Shown here: piece by piece, positions 27,833 to 36,032 of the stretch
Layout: each line of letters opens with the position of its first letter
Position numbering within the stretch: the first letter of the stretch is position 1
Assembly: GCF_902726645.1 (NCBI RefSeq)
Contig: NZ_CACVAO010000001.1
Span: 2,357,362-2,421,361 of the forward strand
Direction of reading: 5' to 3'
DNA length: 64,000 nucleotides
Origin: Halobacillus ihumii
GTDB taxonomy: Bacteria > Bacillota > Bacilli > Bacillales > Halobacillaceae
Notes under the pieces: model-generated
Databases searched by the model: none
What the model was told of the DNA's origin: nothing
Seen by the model: the letters and a program-made list of their open reading frames with translations, nothing else
Translations under genes and position numbers: made by a program

Positions 27833-28651
27833 ATGAAAATCAATCAGATGGATGATCAGCCAGTTGTACTCATAATAGCAAGATTTGATAGTCTTCACCG
27901 CGGGCATCAGCACTTAATAAATAAGGCTAAACCTTATGCTGAATCTCAGGGCGAACTAGCTGTTTGGGATCTGTCCAATCGTGAACCTATTTTAACTTCC
28001 CTTGAAGATAAATTGCGCATCCTCACCGATCTAGGTGTTGAACGGTATTATGATCATTCGAAGCTCAAGCAGTTAAACTGTAAGCGAATCGTGGTCGAGG
28101 AAGATTTACAACAAGAGGCAGCTGAATTGTATGATTTTCATGACATCCCTGTTACCATTGTACACCAGCCCGCGTTAAACCATGAGAAGATTCAACGATC
28201 AGCCATTCAAACCTTTGTAGAAAAAGGACAGATGGAAGCCGCTCAGGCTCTTATGGGCCGTCCCTATCAAACGAGAGGCACTGTCGTTAAAGGGGATGCT
28301 CTAGGACGCCAGCTTGGTTTTCCAACTCTTAATCTTGGCGGCATTGATGAATACGTCAAGCCAAAGCCTGGCGTGTATCTCGGCGTAGTAGAAGTGCACA
28401 AAGAGACTTCAGCCTTTTATTACACGTTAATTAGCGCAGGCTATCGTCCGACCGTGAATGGAGAAACCTTTAAAGTGGAAGCCTATTTACTGAACTTCTC
28501 AGGTGATTTATACGGCGAAGAAGTGACCGTAAGCTATTTGCGCCATATGCGCGATGAAGAGGATTTTGACGGACTCGATGTACTCGTCGAACAAATGAAA
28601 CAGGATGAACGGAATGCAAGAATGATCTTAGGCATGCCGGTCATTTTATAA
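27833..28651 (+). CDS. RibF/RibC paralogue with intact riboflavin kinase and degenerate FAD synthetase domain
   Basis: A 272-aa protein, shorter than the roughly 310-aa bifunctional RibF. The C-terminal flavokinase domain is well kept: RGTVVKGDALGRQLGFPTLNL, KPGVYLGVVEV and EAYLLNFSGDLYGEEV. The N-terminal adenylyltransferase-like part has RFDSLHRGHQHLI in place of FDGVHLGHQ, but its centre is shortened and lacks the usual ISSTxIR, replaced by IQRSAIQTFVE. I infer FMN formation without, or with weak, FAD synthesis, similar in concept to B. subtilis RibR. The ATG follows GAGGAG. A true ribF should exist elsewhere. Confidence 0.8.
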   Translation: MKINQMDDQPVVLIIARFDSLHRGHQHLINKAKPYAESQGELAVWDLSNREPILTSLEDKLRILTDLGVERYYDHSKLKQLNCKRIVVEEDLQQEAAELYDFHDIPVTIVHQPALNHEKIQRSAIQTFVEKGQMEAAQALMGRPYQTRGTVVKGDALGRQLGFPTLNLGGIDEYVKPKPGVYLGVVEVHKETSAFYYTLISAGYRPTVNGETFKVEAYLLNFSGDLYGEEVTVSYLRHMRDEEDFDGLDVLVEQMKQDERNARMILGMPVIL

Positions 28652-28667
28652 TAAAGGAGCTATCATT

Positions 28668-28915
28668 ATGGGGTAGTTGTAGTTGAAATATGTGATGGCA
28701 ATTTGATTAACAAGCTTGATGTGGAGACCCTTATAGAATCAGAGTATCCAGATGTGGCTGTGCTGATGAGCGAATGTTTATCATTTTGCGGTCTGTGTGC
28801 GCTAAAGCCATACGCACTCGTTAATGGAGCGCGCATTTTTGGTAAAACGCCTGAAGAGGCTTTGGACAAGATTAGAAAGAAAATAGAAGAAGAATTAGCG
28901 TTATATGCTGAATGA
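28668..28915 (+). pseudogene. DUF1450 protein gene with a 5' frameshift in a G run
   Basis: The frame from 28703 gives a 70-aa DUF1450 protein (YuzB-like) with ECLSFCGLCALKPYALVNG, a probable metal-binding or disulfide Cys set. Upstream in the same frame GVVVVEICDGN is coding-like and matches the usual family start, yet it has no start codon. AAGGAG is eight bases before ATG 28668, which reads ATG GGG TAG. One extra G in the GGGG run would give MGVVVVEICDGN in frame. So there is either a true one-base deletion or a homopolymer sequencing error. TTG 28703 alone has no ribosome binding site. Confidence 0.75.
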
Positions 28916-28917
28916 GT

Positions 28918-28949
28918 AGAGGCTGCCAAGTGAAGCAGTCTCTTTTTTT
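28918..28949 (+). terminator. Terminator after the DUF1450 gene
   Basis: GAGGCTGC and GCAGTCTC pair, followed by a run of seven T. Confidence 0.8.
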
Positions 28950-29138
28950 ATGGACTTGGGCTGTACGCCAGGGGGCGGAGCGAAGTTGGGTGGGGTGTGA
29001 GCGCTCAAGTTTTCCAATAAACGCTCTAAATTGCGTTATTTACGCTCTCCCCTAAAAAGTTCTATAAAGATTCCATAGAGTATGATGTGCTAAACTTGCT
29101 GGGTAACACTTTTATAATAGAAAGGAAGAGATAGCAAT

Positions 29139-29963
29139 ATGAACACAGTGAAATTGCATGACAAGATTGACATGCCTCAACTAGGGTTTGGTGTATTTCA
29201 GGTTGAGGAAAAAGATGCCGAGCCGGCTGTGTCAAAAGCGATTGAAACAGGATACCGCTCCATCGATACAGCTGCGATTTATGGAAATGAGCGCCAAGTC
29301 GGAGAAGCGATCGCTAAAAGTAACGTACCGCGTGAAGAGCTGTTTATCACAACCAAAGTGTGGAACACAGACCAGGGCTTTGACAACACATTAAAAGCCT
29401 TTGACGTAAGCCTGGAGAAACTGGGGCTGGATTATGTAGATATGTACCTTGTCCATTGGCCAACTCCAGAGTATGACGACTATGTAGAAACGTATAAAGC
29501 TCTCGAAAAGTTACAGAAAGATGGTAGAGTGAAGGCCATTGGCGTTTGCAACTTTAATATCAACCACCTGCAGCGTTTACTTGATGAATGTGACGTGAAG
29601 CCTGCTGTGAATCAGGTGGAGTGTCATCCATATTTAGCACAAAATGAATTAAAAGAGTTTTGTCATAAAAATGGAATTCTGCTTGAAGCCTGGGCTCCGA
29701 TCATGCAAGGCGGAGACGTGCTGACTGATGATGTTATTCAATCCATCGCGCGTGAGCATAACAAATCCTCTGCCCAGGTCATTATTCGCTGGCATCTTCA
29801 AAACGGAACGGTCGTGATTCCTAAATCCATTACACCTTCACGTATTGAAGAAAATTTTGATGTTTTTGACTTTACGTTGAGTGATGCGGAAATGAACAGC
29901 ATCAATGAACTCGATCGCGGGGAGCGCAAAGGTCCGGAACCGAGCGAAATGAATGTACGATAA
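29139..29963 (+). CDS. Aldo/keto reductase (AKR5-like, YvgN type)
   Basis: A 274-aa NADPH-dependent TIM-barrel reductase of the 2,5-diketo-gluconate reductase group. The catalytic tetrad is visible: Asp43 in SIDTAAIYGNE, Tyr48 in the same stretch, Lys73 in TTKVWN and His106 in YLVHWP. The cofactor site VIPKSITPSRIEEN is at the C-terminus. Such enzymes reduce methylglyoxal and other aldehydes. The ATG follows GAAAGGAAGAG; TATAAT at about 29113 may be the -10 element. It is monocistronic with its own terminator. Confidence 0.92.
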   Translation: MNTVKLHDKIDMPQLGFGVFQVEEKDAEPAVSKAIETGYRSIDTAAIYGNERQVGEAIAKSNVPREELFITTKVWNTDQGFDNTLKAFDVSLEKLGLDYVDMYLVHWPTPEYDDYVETYKALEKLQKDGRVKAIGVCNFNINHLQRLLDECDVKPAVNQVECHPYLAQNELKEFCHKNGILLEAWAPIMQGGDVLTDDVIQSIAREHNKSSAQVIIRWHLQNGTVVIPKSITPSRIEENFDVFDFTLSDAEMNSINELDRGERKGPEPSEMNVR

Positions 29964-29976
29964 ATATGATTTAGTT

Positions 29977-30006
29977 AAAAGGGCGCTGGTTGAGCGTCCT
30001 TTTTTA
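29977..30006 (+). terminator. Terminator after the aldo/keto reductase gene
   Basis: GGGCGCT and AGCGTCC form the stem, flanked by AAAA and TTTTTT. Confidence 0.75.
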
Positions 30007-30015
30007 CGTCTAATA

Positions 30016-30067
30016 TGTTAACCTATTATTTATTGAGTTGACGTAAATTGAGTTATTACTTTATGCT
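30016..30067 (+). promoter_or_regulatory. bioY promoter with candidate BirA operator
   Basis: TTGACG at 30038-30043 and TATGCT at 30062-30067, 18 bases apart, form the promoter. TGTTAACC at 30016-30023 matches one half of the Bacillus BirA operator, and AGTTGACG at 30036-30043 is an imperfect second half that overlaps the -35 element. Repression by biotinylated BirA is likely for this operon, but the second half site is weak and the spacing is shorter than I expect. Confidence 0.4.
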
Positions 30068-30089
30068 ATAAGCAGAGAGGAGGTAAAAC

Positions 30090-30692
30090 ATGGAACTTAG
30101 AAGAAGATGGAGTCCTTTGGATTTAACGATGGGAAGTTTATTTGTTGCGATGATGGCAATTGGAGCAAATATTACATCAATCGTTCCCTTCATGGTCATT
30201 GGAGGCGTCCCCATTACGTTACAAACCTTTTTTGCAATTTTGGCCGGGTTGATACTTGGGAGTCGATTAGGGGCGATGTCTATGTTTACGTACATGGTGC
30301 TGGGGTTAGCTGGTGCGCCAATTTTTGCCCAATTTAAAGGGGGCTTTTCAACACTGCTTTCCCCGACTTTCGGTTTTATTGTGTCATTTATCTTCATTGC
30401 TTATCTTGCCGGTAAGATGGCAGAAAGAAAACGAAGCTTACCTATGTATATCTTAGCTTCCTTAATGGCCATGGCCGTTAACTATATTTTCGGAACGAAC
30501 TGGATGTATGCAGCATATGTCCTCTGGTTTGATGCCCCGGAAGGGTTTACCTATAAGATGGCCTGGTATTGGATGGTCTTTCCACTGCCAAAGGATATTG
30601 TGCTGTCAGTTTTTGCAGGGGTCATGGCTTACCGGCTTGAGAAAAGCATCGTTTCAAAAAGCGCTTTTCGTCAGCAAAGGGAAATTGCTTAA
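30090..30692 (+). CDS. bioY: Biotin transporter BioY
   Basis: A 200-aa membrane protein, the substrate-binding S component of a biotin ECF transporter. It has about six spans and family stretches GGVPITLQTFFAILAGLILG and YMVLGLAGAPIFAQF followed by FSTLLSPTFGF. It works alone or with the shared EcfAA'T module, which is not in the window. The ATG follows GAGAGGAGG. Only 12 bases separate it from bioB, so the two form an operon. Confidence 0.93.
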   Translation: MELRRRWSPLDLTMGSLFVAMMAIGANITSIVPFMVIGGVPITLQTFFAILAGLILGSRLGAMSMFTYMVLGLAGAPIFAQFKGGFSTLLSPTFGFIVSFIFIAYLAGKMAERKRSLPMYILASLMAMAVNYIFGTNWMYAAYVLWFDAPEGFTYKMAWYWMVFPLPKDIVLSVFAGVMAYRLEKSIVSKSAFRQQREIA

Positions 30693-30704
30693 AGGAGGAA
30701 TCAC

Positions 30705-31718
30705 ATGCAGAACTGGAAACTTTTAGCTGAACATGTTCTTCGAGGCGAAGAAATAACGGATCAGGAGGCGCTCGCTGTCTTAAATAGTCCGGATGAGGAA
30801 CTCTTGGAGTTGTTACATAGTGCGTATTTGGTTCGTAAACGTTATTACGGCAATCAAGTAAAATTAAACATGATTATCAATACAAAATCAGGATTTTGTC
30901 CGGAAAACTGCGGATATTGCGCTCAATCTAGGGATTCAGGTGCCCCTATACAAAAGTACCGAATGATGGACAAGGACACAATTATTGAAGGGGCCGAACA
31001 AGCCCATCGATTGCAGTCAGGGACGTATTGTATCGTAGCGAGTGGACGTGGACCATCAAAGCGGGAGCTGGACATTGTTACTTCAGCGGTCAAAGAAATT
31101 AAAGGCAATTATGACATGAAGGTTTGTGCTTGTCTCGGATTGCTGAAACCTGATCAAGCACGACAACTAAAAGAGGCCGGGGTTGATCGTTACAACAATA
31201 ACATTAATACCTCCGAACAGCATCACGACAACATCACCACAAGCCACACTTACCAGGACAGAGTTTCTACCGTTAATCATGCTAAAGAAGCGGGGATTTC
31301 CCCATGTTCAGGAGTCATCGTCGGAATGAAGGAGTCTAAGCAGGACGTCATTGATATGGCACGTGCACTAAAAGAACTTGACGCTGACTCAATCCCCGTT
31401 AATTTTCTACATGCTATTGATGGAACATTACTGGAAGGAACTGATGAATTGACGCCGACCTACTGTTTAAAAGTACTCTGTTTATTTCGCTTTATTAATC
31501 CGACGAAAGAAATCCGGGTCTCGGGCGGAAGAGAAGTCAACTTGAGAAGTCTGCAACCGCTCGGTCTTTATCCGGCAAATTCGATCTTTGTGGGAGATTA
31601 TTTGACTACGGCAGGGCAGGAAGGAACCAAGGATCACCAAATGCTCGAGGACCTTGGGTTTGAAGTTGACTATGTAACACAACCTGTGAAGGCGATGACT
31701 GAAAAAAATTTGGATTAA
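30705..31718 (+). CDS. bioB: Biotin synthase
   Basis: A 337-aa radical SAM enzyme that inserts sulfur into dethiobiotin. Cys65, Cys69 and Cys72 in FCPENCGYCAQS bind the 4Fe-4S cluster; YNNNINTSEQHHDNI and SGVIVGMKES, then RVSGGREVNLRSLQPL with the Arg ligand of the 2Fe-2S cluster, are standard. The ATG follows AAAGGAGG. The bioA, bioD, bioF and bioW genes are not adjacent. Pairing with bioY alone suggests salvage, with conversion of imported or externally supplied dethiobiotin as one possible use. Confidence 0.95.
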   Translation: MQNWKLLAEHVLRGEEITDQEALAVLNSPDEELLELLHSAYLVRKRYYGNQVKLNMIINTKSGFCPENCGYCAQSRDSGAPIQKYRMMDKDTIIEGAEQAHRLQSGTYCIVASGRGPSKRELDIVTSAVKEIKGNYDMKVCACLGLLKPDQARQLKEAGVDRYNNNINTSEQHHDNITTSHTYQDRVSTVNHAKEAGISPCSGVIVGMKESKQDVIDMARALKELDADSIPVNFLHAIDGTLLEGTDELTPTYCLKVLCLFRFINPTKEIRVSGGREVNLRSLQPLGLYPANSIFVGDYLTTAGQEGTKDHQMLEDLGFEVDYVTQPVKAMTEKNLD

Positions 31719-31723
31719 TCATT

Positions 31724-31751
31724 AAAAAGGCGCGCTAGGCGCGTCTTTTTA
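31724..31751 (+). terminator. Terminator after bioB
   Basis: AAAAAGGCGCG-CTAG-GCGCGTCTTTTT type stem with T-run. The 21-bp repeat array starts four bases after it. Confidence 0.75.
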
Positions 31752-31754
31752 ATG

Positions 31755-31888
31755 GAAGCGCCGATAAAAGGAGAGGAAGCGCCGATAAAAGGAGAGGAAG
31801 CGCCGATAAAAGGAGAGGAAGCGCCGATAAAAGGAGAGGAAGCGCCGATAAAAGGAGAGGAAGCGCCGATAAAAGGAGAGGAAGCGCC
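31755..31888. repeat. 21-bp tandem repeat, six full copies plus a partial one
   Basis: The unit is GAAGCGCC followed by GATAAAAGGAGAG. Six identical copies fill 31755-31880 and a seventh stops after GAAGCGCC at 31888. Because 21 is a multiple of three, the array stays open on both strands: APIKGEE repeats forward and SSPFIGA repeats in reverse. The forward ATG at 31752 lies in the bioB terminator tail and has no ribosome binding site, so I treat this as a minisatellite rather than a gene. It ends about 40 bases before the -10 region of the NERD gene. Confidence 0.95.
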
Positions 31889-31958
31889 AAAAAAAGAAAA
31901 GAATTCTTTTTCCTTTGAGGAAAACGGTATATAATCTTTATAAGAAAGGATGAAAAGC

Positions 31959-32927
31959 ATGATTATTAAACCTCGATCGTATCCTCTGAGATTAAGAAAG
32001 TTAGAGGCACTACAAAGAAGACTCCCGCCACATCACCCCAAGAACTCTTTGGTGCAAGAAGCACTCGCCCGAACGCGTGCTGGGTACCATGGTGAAAGAT
32101 CAATAGATTTCCATTTGAATTTTATTCCTCACAAAAATTACCTCATCATTCATGACCTCAGATTATTTGACGGACAGCATTTTTTCCAAATGGATACTGT
32201 TCTTGTTTCCCGAAAATTTATCCTTATCCTAGAAGTGAAAAATATCTCAGGTTCATTATACTTAGACAGTGATATTTATCAATTATCCCGGACTTTAAAT
32301 GGTAAGGAAGAGTCCTTTCCAGATCCCCTCCTGCAAATTGAACGACAGCAGCTCCAACTTTCAAATTGGATTCAAAATCAGCTATCATTAACCATTCCGG
32401 TTGAATCTCTTGTTTTGTTCTCAAATAAACAGGCTGTTCTACATTTGAAGAATGATAGAGATTCGGAGAAAGTAATAAAGAGTGAAGGGTTAGTGAATCG
32501 AGTGAACGTAATAGCACAAAGGCATGACAAGGTCTGCTTCAATGTAGATCAGCTGAATTCATTGGCTTATCGAATGGTCCAGTCTCATCATGAACCACGA
32601 CAAAGTGTACTGGAATCGTTCGACATAAAGGAATTTGACCTAGTAGAAGGGGTTATTTGCCAATCATGCCTTTCACAAATGTCCTGGCTAAAAGGAAAGT
32701 GGCAGTGTTCAGCGTGTGGAACGAGAGCAACAAATTCCCATGTTCTTGCATTACAGGATTACGCCTGCCTTTGCCACCCTCAAATATCAAATAAACAAGC
32801 TAGGAAATATCTTAATATTAACTCAGAAGATACTGTTAAACGATTGTTAGCCAAATTAGGCGGAAAGAAAATCGGAACCTATAAGAGCACAAAATACGAA
32901 ATACCGCTAGAAAATCCCAAGAGGTGA
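31959..32927 (+). CDS. NERD-domain (nuclease-related) protein with C-terminal zinc ribbon
   Basis: A roughly 322-aa protein. The NERD domain spans about residues 38-150: AGYHGERSIDFHLNFI, HDLRLFDGQHFFQMDTVLVS and FILILEVKNISGSLYLD, with the Asp and Glu-x-Lys of a PD-(D/E)XK-like nuclease core. The C-terminal part has CQSCLSQM and CSACGTRA, a four-Cys zinc ribbon. NERD proteins are suspected DNA-processing enzymes; their role is unknown. ATG 31959 is eight bases from AAAGGA and preferred to ATG 31950 inside that site; TATAAT is at 31929-31934. A GNAT gene follows after eight bases. Confidence 0.85.
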   Translation: MIIKPRSYPLRLRKLEALQRRLPPHHPKNSLVQEALARTRAGYHGERSIDFHLNFIPHKNYLIIHDLRLFDGQHFFQMDTVLVSRKFILILEVKNISGSLYLDSDIYQLSRTLNGKEESFPDPLLQIERQQLQLSNWIQNQLSLTIPVESLVLFSNKQAVLHLKNDRDSEKVIKSEGLVNRVNVIAQRHDKVCFNVDQLNSLAYRMVQSHHEPRQSVLESFDIKEFDLVEGVICQSCLSQMSWLKGKWQCSACGTRATNSHVLALQDYACLCHPQISNKQARKYLNINSEDTVKRLLAKLGGKKIGTYKSTKYEIPLENPKR

Positions 32928-32934
32928 AAGAGCT

Positions 32935-33438
32935 TTGAAGGTACATATAAGAAGGTTCAACCAAAACGATTGGCCTGAAGTAAAAGCAATCTATCAATTA
33001 GGTATTGAAACAGGCAATGCTACACTTGAGCCATCAGTTCCAAGTTACGACAATTGGATTTCTTCCGGAGACCCTGCTTGCACCTTTGTTGCATATACAG
33101 GACAAAAAGAGAGCATCTTAGGATGGAGCAGGCTAGCCCCAGCCTCTACACGCAAAGTATACGAGGGTGTAGCTGAGGTCAGTGTGTATGTTCATCCTTC
33201 TCAAACTGGTAAGGGTGTCGGAGGGTTTTTGCTGGAAAAATTAATTCACGCTTCAGAAAAGAAAGGATACTGGACATTAACAGCCGGCATTTTAGTGGAA
33301 AACAGCAGCAGTATTGCGTTACATAAGAAACATGGATTTAAGGAAATGGGAGTTCGTGAGAAAATAGGTAGTTTAAACGGGAAATGGCGCGATGTCCTTT
33401 TTTTAGAAAGAAGAAGCCGAATCGTCAACTGGGATTAA
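32935..33438 (+). CDS. GNAT acetyltransferase, phosphinothricin acetyltransferase-like
   Basis: A 167-aa Gcn5-related N-acetyltransferase. The acetyl-CoA loop is QTGKGVGGFLLEKLI, after SVYVHPS; IALHKKHGFKEMGVREKIGSLNGKWRDV is the Pat/Bar-like C-terminus, cited here as GFKEMGVREKIG. These enzymes acetylate small amines such as L-methionine sulfoximine or phosphinothricin analogues. The start is TTG 32935, seven bases from GAGGTGA that overlaps the end of the NERD gene, so translation is probably coupled. Confidence 0.88.
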   Translation: MKVHIRRFNQNDWPEVKAIYQLGIETGNATLEPSVPSYDNWISSGDPACTFVAYTGQKESILGWSRLAPASTRKVYEGVAEVSVYVHPSQTGKGVGGFLLEKLIHASEKKGYWTLTAGILVENSSSIALHKKHGFKEMGVREKIGSLNGKWRDVLFLERRSRIVNWD

Positions 33439-33467
33439 AGAATAAATGTGTGAAGAAGGAGCTCATT

Positions 33468-34424
33468 ATGATCATTCGATTTGGATATGTGGCGATGGCT
33501 ACTGCGTTATATGATGCAAGTCCATCTAAAACCATGACTTTTTCTCGCTACAAACAACTCGGGAAAGAGGAGCGAGTCAAGCAGCTTAGGAACATTACGA
33601 AAGCTAATTTAGAACATACGAAACGTGCGTTACACTACAACATTGCTCATCAGATCCATCTATACCGATTCTCATCTTCACTCGAACCCCTTGCTACCCA
33701 TGAAGAAGCTCAATGGGATTATCTGAGCCCTTTTCAGGAAGAGTATAAGGAAATCGGCGAGCTTGTAAAAAAGTATCAAATGCGGACAAGCTTTCATCCC
33801 AATCAATTTACCCTTTTCACAAGTGATAAAGAGCACGTAACGGCAAATGCAATCAAGGATATGGAGTATCACTATGCTTTGCTGGAAGCGATGGGGCTTG
33901 AGAAGGAATCCCACATAAATCTTCACGTAGGGGGAGCTTATGGTGATAAGCCGGCAGCTGTAAAACGGTTTCACGAAAATCTAAAACAGCTGCCTTCACG
34001 GATTAAAAAGCAAATGACGCTTGAGAATGACGATAAAACCTATACAACTAGCGAAACCCTAGCAATTTGCCAAAAAGAAAACATTCCGATGATGTTTGAT
34101 TACCATCACTATATGGCAAATTATGAGAAGGAGGAAAAGTTGGAAGATCTGTTGCCGCGCTTCTATCAGACATGGTCAAAAAATCCTTTTCCTCCGAAAC
34201 TGCATGTTTCCTCACCAAAATCAGAAAAGGCTTACCGAAGTCATGCAGATTTTGTTGATATTGAGTTTATTAAACCGTTGCTCAAAGAATTGAAGTCACA
34301 ACAAGTGGATGTAGATTTCATGATTGAGGCAAAGAAGAAGGATAGAGCGGTTTTGCAGTTAGTTGAAGATGTGGCGAAAATAAGGGGAGTGAAGCGGTTA
34401 GATGGGGCGACGGTGGAAATGTGA
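33468..34424 (+). CDS. uvsE: UV DNA damage endonuclease
   Basis: A 318-aa TIM-barrel endonuclease of the UVDE/UvsE family that nicks 5' to UV photoproducts in DNA. Key stretches are IRFGYVAMATALYDASPSKT (cited in part as FGYVAMA), YRFSSSLEPLATH, FHPNQFTLFTS, INLHVGGAYGDK, TLENDDKTYT, FDYHHYMAN and HVSSPKSEKAYRSHADFVD, cited in part; the His, Glu and Asp in these form the three-metal site. ATG 33468 follows GAAGGAG; the frame is open upstream to 33384 but without such a site. In Bacillus UvsE helps spores survive UV. Confidence 0.92.
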   Translation: MIIRFGYVAMATALYDASPSKTMTFSRYKQLGKEERVKQLRNITKANLEHTKRALHYNIAHQIHLYRFSSSLEPLATHEEAQWDYLSPFQEEYKEIGELVKKYQMRTSFHPNQFTLFTSDKEHVTANAIKDMEYHYALLEAMGLEKESHINLHVGGAYGDKPAAVKRFHENLKQLPSRIKKQMTLENDDKTYTTSETLAICQKENIPMMFDYHHYMANYEKEEKLEDLLPRFYQTWSKNPFPPKLHVSSPKSEKAYRSHADFVDIEFIKPLLKELKSQQVDVDFMIEAKKKDRAVLQLVEDVAKIRGVKRLDGATVEM

Positions 34425-34479
34425 GGAGCTGTCAATTTTAATGCTTTTTAGGTTGGTGTAGGACTTATAATAAAATTAA

Positions 34480-34522
34480 CCCCCTGGATTTTCTCTTAGG
34501 ATAATCCAGGGGGGCGCATTTT
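34480..34522. terminator. Terminator between uvsE and the YceI gene
   Basis: CCCCCTGGATT pairs with AATCCAGGGGG. A T-run follows on the plus strand after GCGCA; it can serve both convergent genes. Confidence 0.7.
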
Positions 34523-35053
34523 TTAACCTTCTACGATAAACTCAAAGTCGCCTTCGAATTTAACATCTTTACCAAGAAGCATACCGCCAGTTTCAACAGC
34601 TGCATTATAAGTCATACCATAAGCTTCACGGTTTACTTTCCCAGCGACCGCAAAACCAGCAACTGTGCTTCCGTCAAGCGGGCTCTTAGAAGTTCCGTTG
34701 TATTCAACAGTAAATGTTTCTTCATTAGTTGTTCCTTTGATGGTAAAATCACCAGTTACTTTGAATTCATCGTCGGATACCTTTTTAACGGATTTACTTT
34801 GAAAAACCATGTTTGGATATTTCTCAGCTTCAAAGAAATCACCTGATTTAAGGTGTCCGTCTCGGTCTTCATTACCTGTATCAATAGAAGTAACAGGAAT
34901 TGTTACTTTAAAGTTTGCTGATTCAAGGTCAGAAAGGTCACCGCTGAAATCAACATCGAAATCCTGGAATTCACCCTTAGCTTTAGAAACCACCATATGC
35001 TTGATTGAAAAATCTAAACTGCTGTGTACTTTATCTAGTGTTAATGTTGCCAC
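34523..35053 (-). CDS. YceI-family lipocalin-like protein
   Basis: A 176-aa beta-barrel protein of the YceI family, which bind isoprenoid-like lipids. Family motifs are LDKVHSSLDFSIKHM, FKVTIPVTSIDTGNEDRDGHL, FFEAEKYPNMVFQS and VTGDFTIKGTT. There is no signal peptide, so it is probably cytoplasmic, as in other Firmicutes. The GTG start follows GGAGGAATAAAA. The upstream region contains a short palindrome that may bind a regulator. Confidence 0.92.
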   Translation of the reverse strand: MATLTLDKVHSSLDFSIKHMVVSKAKGEFQDFDVDFSGDLSDLESANFKVTIPVTSIDTGNEDRDGHLKSGDFFEAEKYPNMVFQSKSVKKVSDDEFKVTGDFTIKGTTNEETFTVEYNGTSKSPLDGSTVAGFAVAGKVNREAYGMTYNAAVETGGMLLGKDVKFEGDFEFIVEG

Positions 35054-35440
35054 TTTTATTCCTCCTATTTATTGGATATACCAATGTTTTTATTATTGTT
35101 CTCTTTAGTGTGGAGATTATCCCCTAATCACTTACCTTATGTAAGTAACTTTACAATACATATTGAAAATCGTCAAGAGGAATATCTCGAATTCGAGTAT
35201 TTATTTATGGAAGTTTCGTTCAACCACCTGTCTCACTACACATTCCTGTTGTTGAAAAACTTTAAACCTTATTAAGTGTGACTAAATTAGGAAGGTGAAA
35301 AAAAGGTCCTAAGCTAGAGAGCATCCTGATGTAATAAGCAAGAGAGGCTGGCCAAATGGAAACAATGGAAATAATTAATAGTGATATCCTGTCCAGACCT
35401 GTGTTAACTTGTAAAAGATTAAACATCAAGGAGGTAAATC
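35054..35440. promoter_or_regulatory. YceI / cell-wall hydrolase intergenic region with a short palindrome
   Basis: No gene is evident in this 387-base divergent spacer. CTTAC-CTTAT-GTAAG at 35131-35145, about 80 bases upstream of the YceI gene, is an inverted repeat of the size bound by HxlR- or MarR-type regulators. The regulator is unknown and the motif could be chance. The GGAGG at 35430 serves the cell-wall hydrolase gene. Confidence 0.3.
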
Positions 35441-36016
35441 ATGTTAAAACGAATGATGGTTGCAACGATTGCAATCGCCTGTTCATTGACGTTTACAAGC
35501 CAAGTTTTTGCTCAAAACAATGCTCATACCGTTCAAAAAGGTGAGTCTTTATATATCATTTCTAATCAGTATGGAATCTCAGTAGACCAGCTTAAAGCTA
35601 TGAATAATCTCGAAAGAAACGAAATTTATCCTGGTGAGCAGCTGGAACTGCCTGTTACACCTGATGAAGATGGGAAAGATTTGCTTGCCAGGTTAGTAGA
35701 AGCTGAGGCTAAAGGAGAAAGTTATGCCGGTAAGGTAGCCGTAGCGACGGTCGTGCTCAACAGGGTGACAAGTGATAAATACCCTGACTCTATATATGGA
35801 GTTATTTACGATGGATATCAATTCTCTCCTGTCTTAAATGGAACAATTAATCAGCCGGCAGGTGAGGAGTCTAAGCGTGCGGTGGAAGAGGCACTAGGTT
35901 ATCAAGGATATGACCACGAGTCTCTATTTTTCTATAATCCTGATAAGGCGACCAGTGAGTTCTTGAGTAATCAGGAAGTAACGACAGTGATTGGCAATCA
36001 TGTTTTCCTAAGATAG
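35441..36016 (+). CDS. LysM-containing cell wall hydrolase (SleB/CwlJ-type domain)
   Basis: A 191-aa secreted protein. The signal peptide runs to VFAQ (about residue 25), a LysM peptidoglycan-binding domain covers about 29-72 (HTVQKGESLYIISNQYG, MNNLERNEIYPGEQLELP), and a Hydrolase_2 domain starts near residue 80 with LLARLVEAEAKGESYAGKVAVA, cited in part. This is the catalytic domain of the germination enzymes SleB and CwlJ, a muramidase-like lytic activity; the Glu in VEAEAKGE is the likely catalytic acid. The order LysM then hydrolase resembles YkvT. The ATG follows AAGGAGG. Confidence 0.9.
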   Translation: MLKRMMVATIAIACSLTFTSQVFAQNNAHTVQKGESLYIISNQYGISVDQLKAMNNLERNEIYPGEQLELPVTPDEDGKDLLARLVEAEAKGESYAGKVAVATVVLNRVTSDKYPDSIYGVIYDGYQFSPVLNGTINQPAGEESKRAVEEALGYQGYDHESLFFYNPDKATSEFLSNQEVTTVIGNHVFLR

Positions 36017-36032
36017 TTCATTTATCATTAAG

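Noticed and set aside
31752..31934. Reading frame made of APIKGEE repeats, and its reverse-strand SSPFIGA counterpart
   Set aside because: No ribosome binding site; the ATG lies in the bioB terminator tail. A 21-bp repeat is open in all frames that avoid stops, so openness is not evidence of coding.
35356..35544. 62-codon frame overlapping the cell-wall hydrolase start
   Set aside because: It overlaps the real gene with its signal peptide in another frame and has no ribosome binding site.
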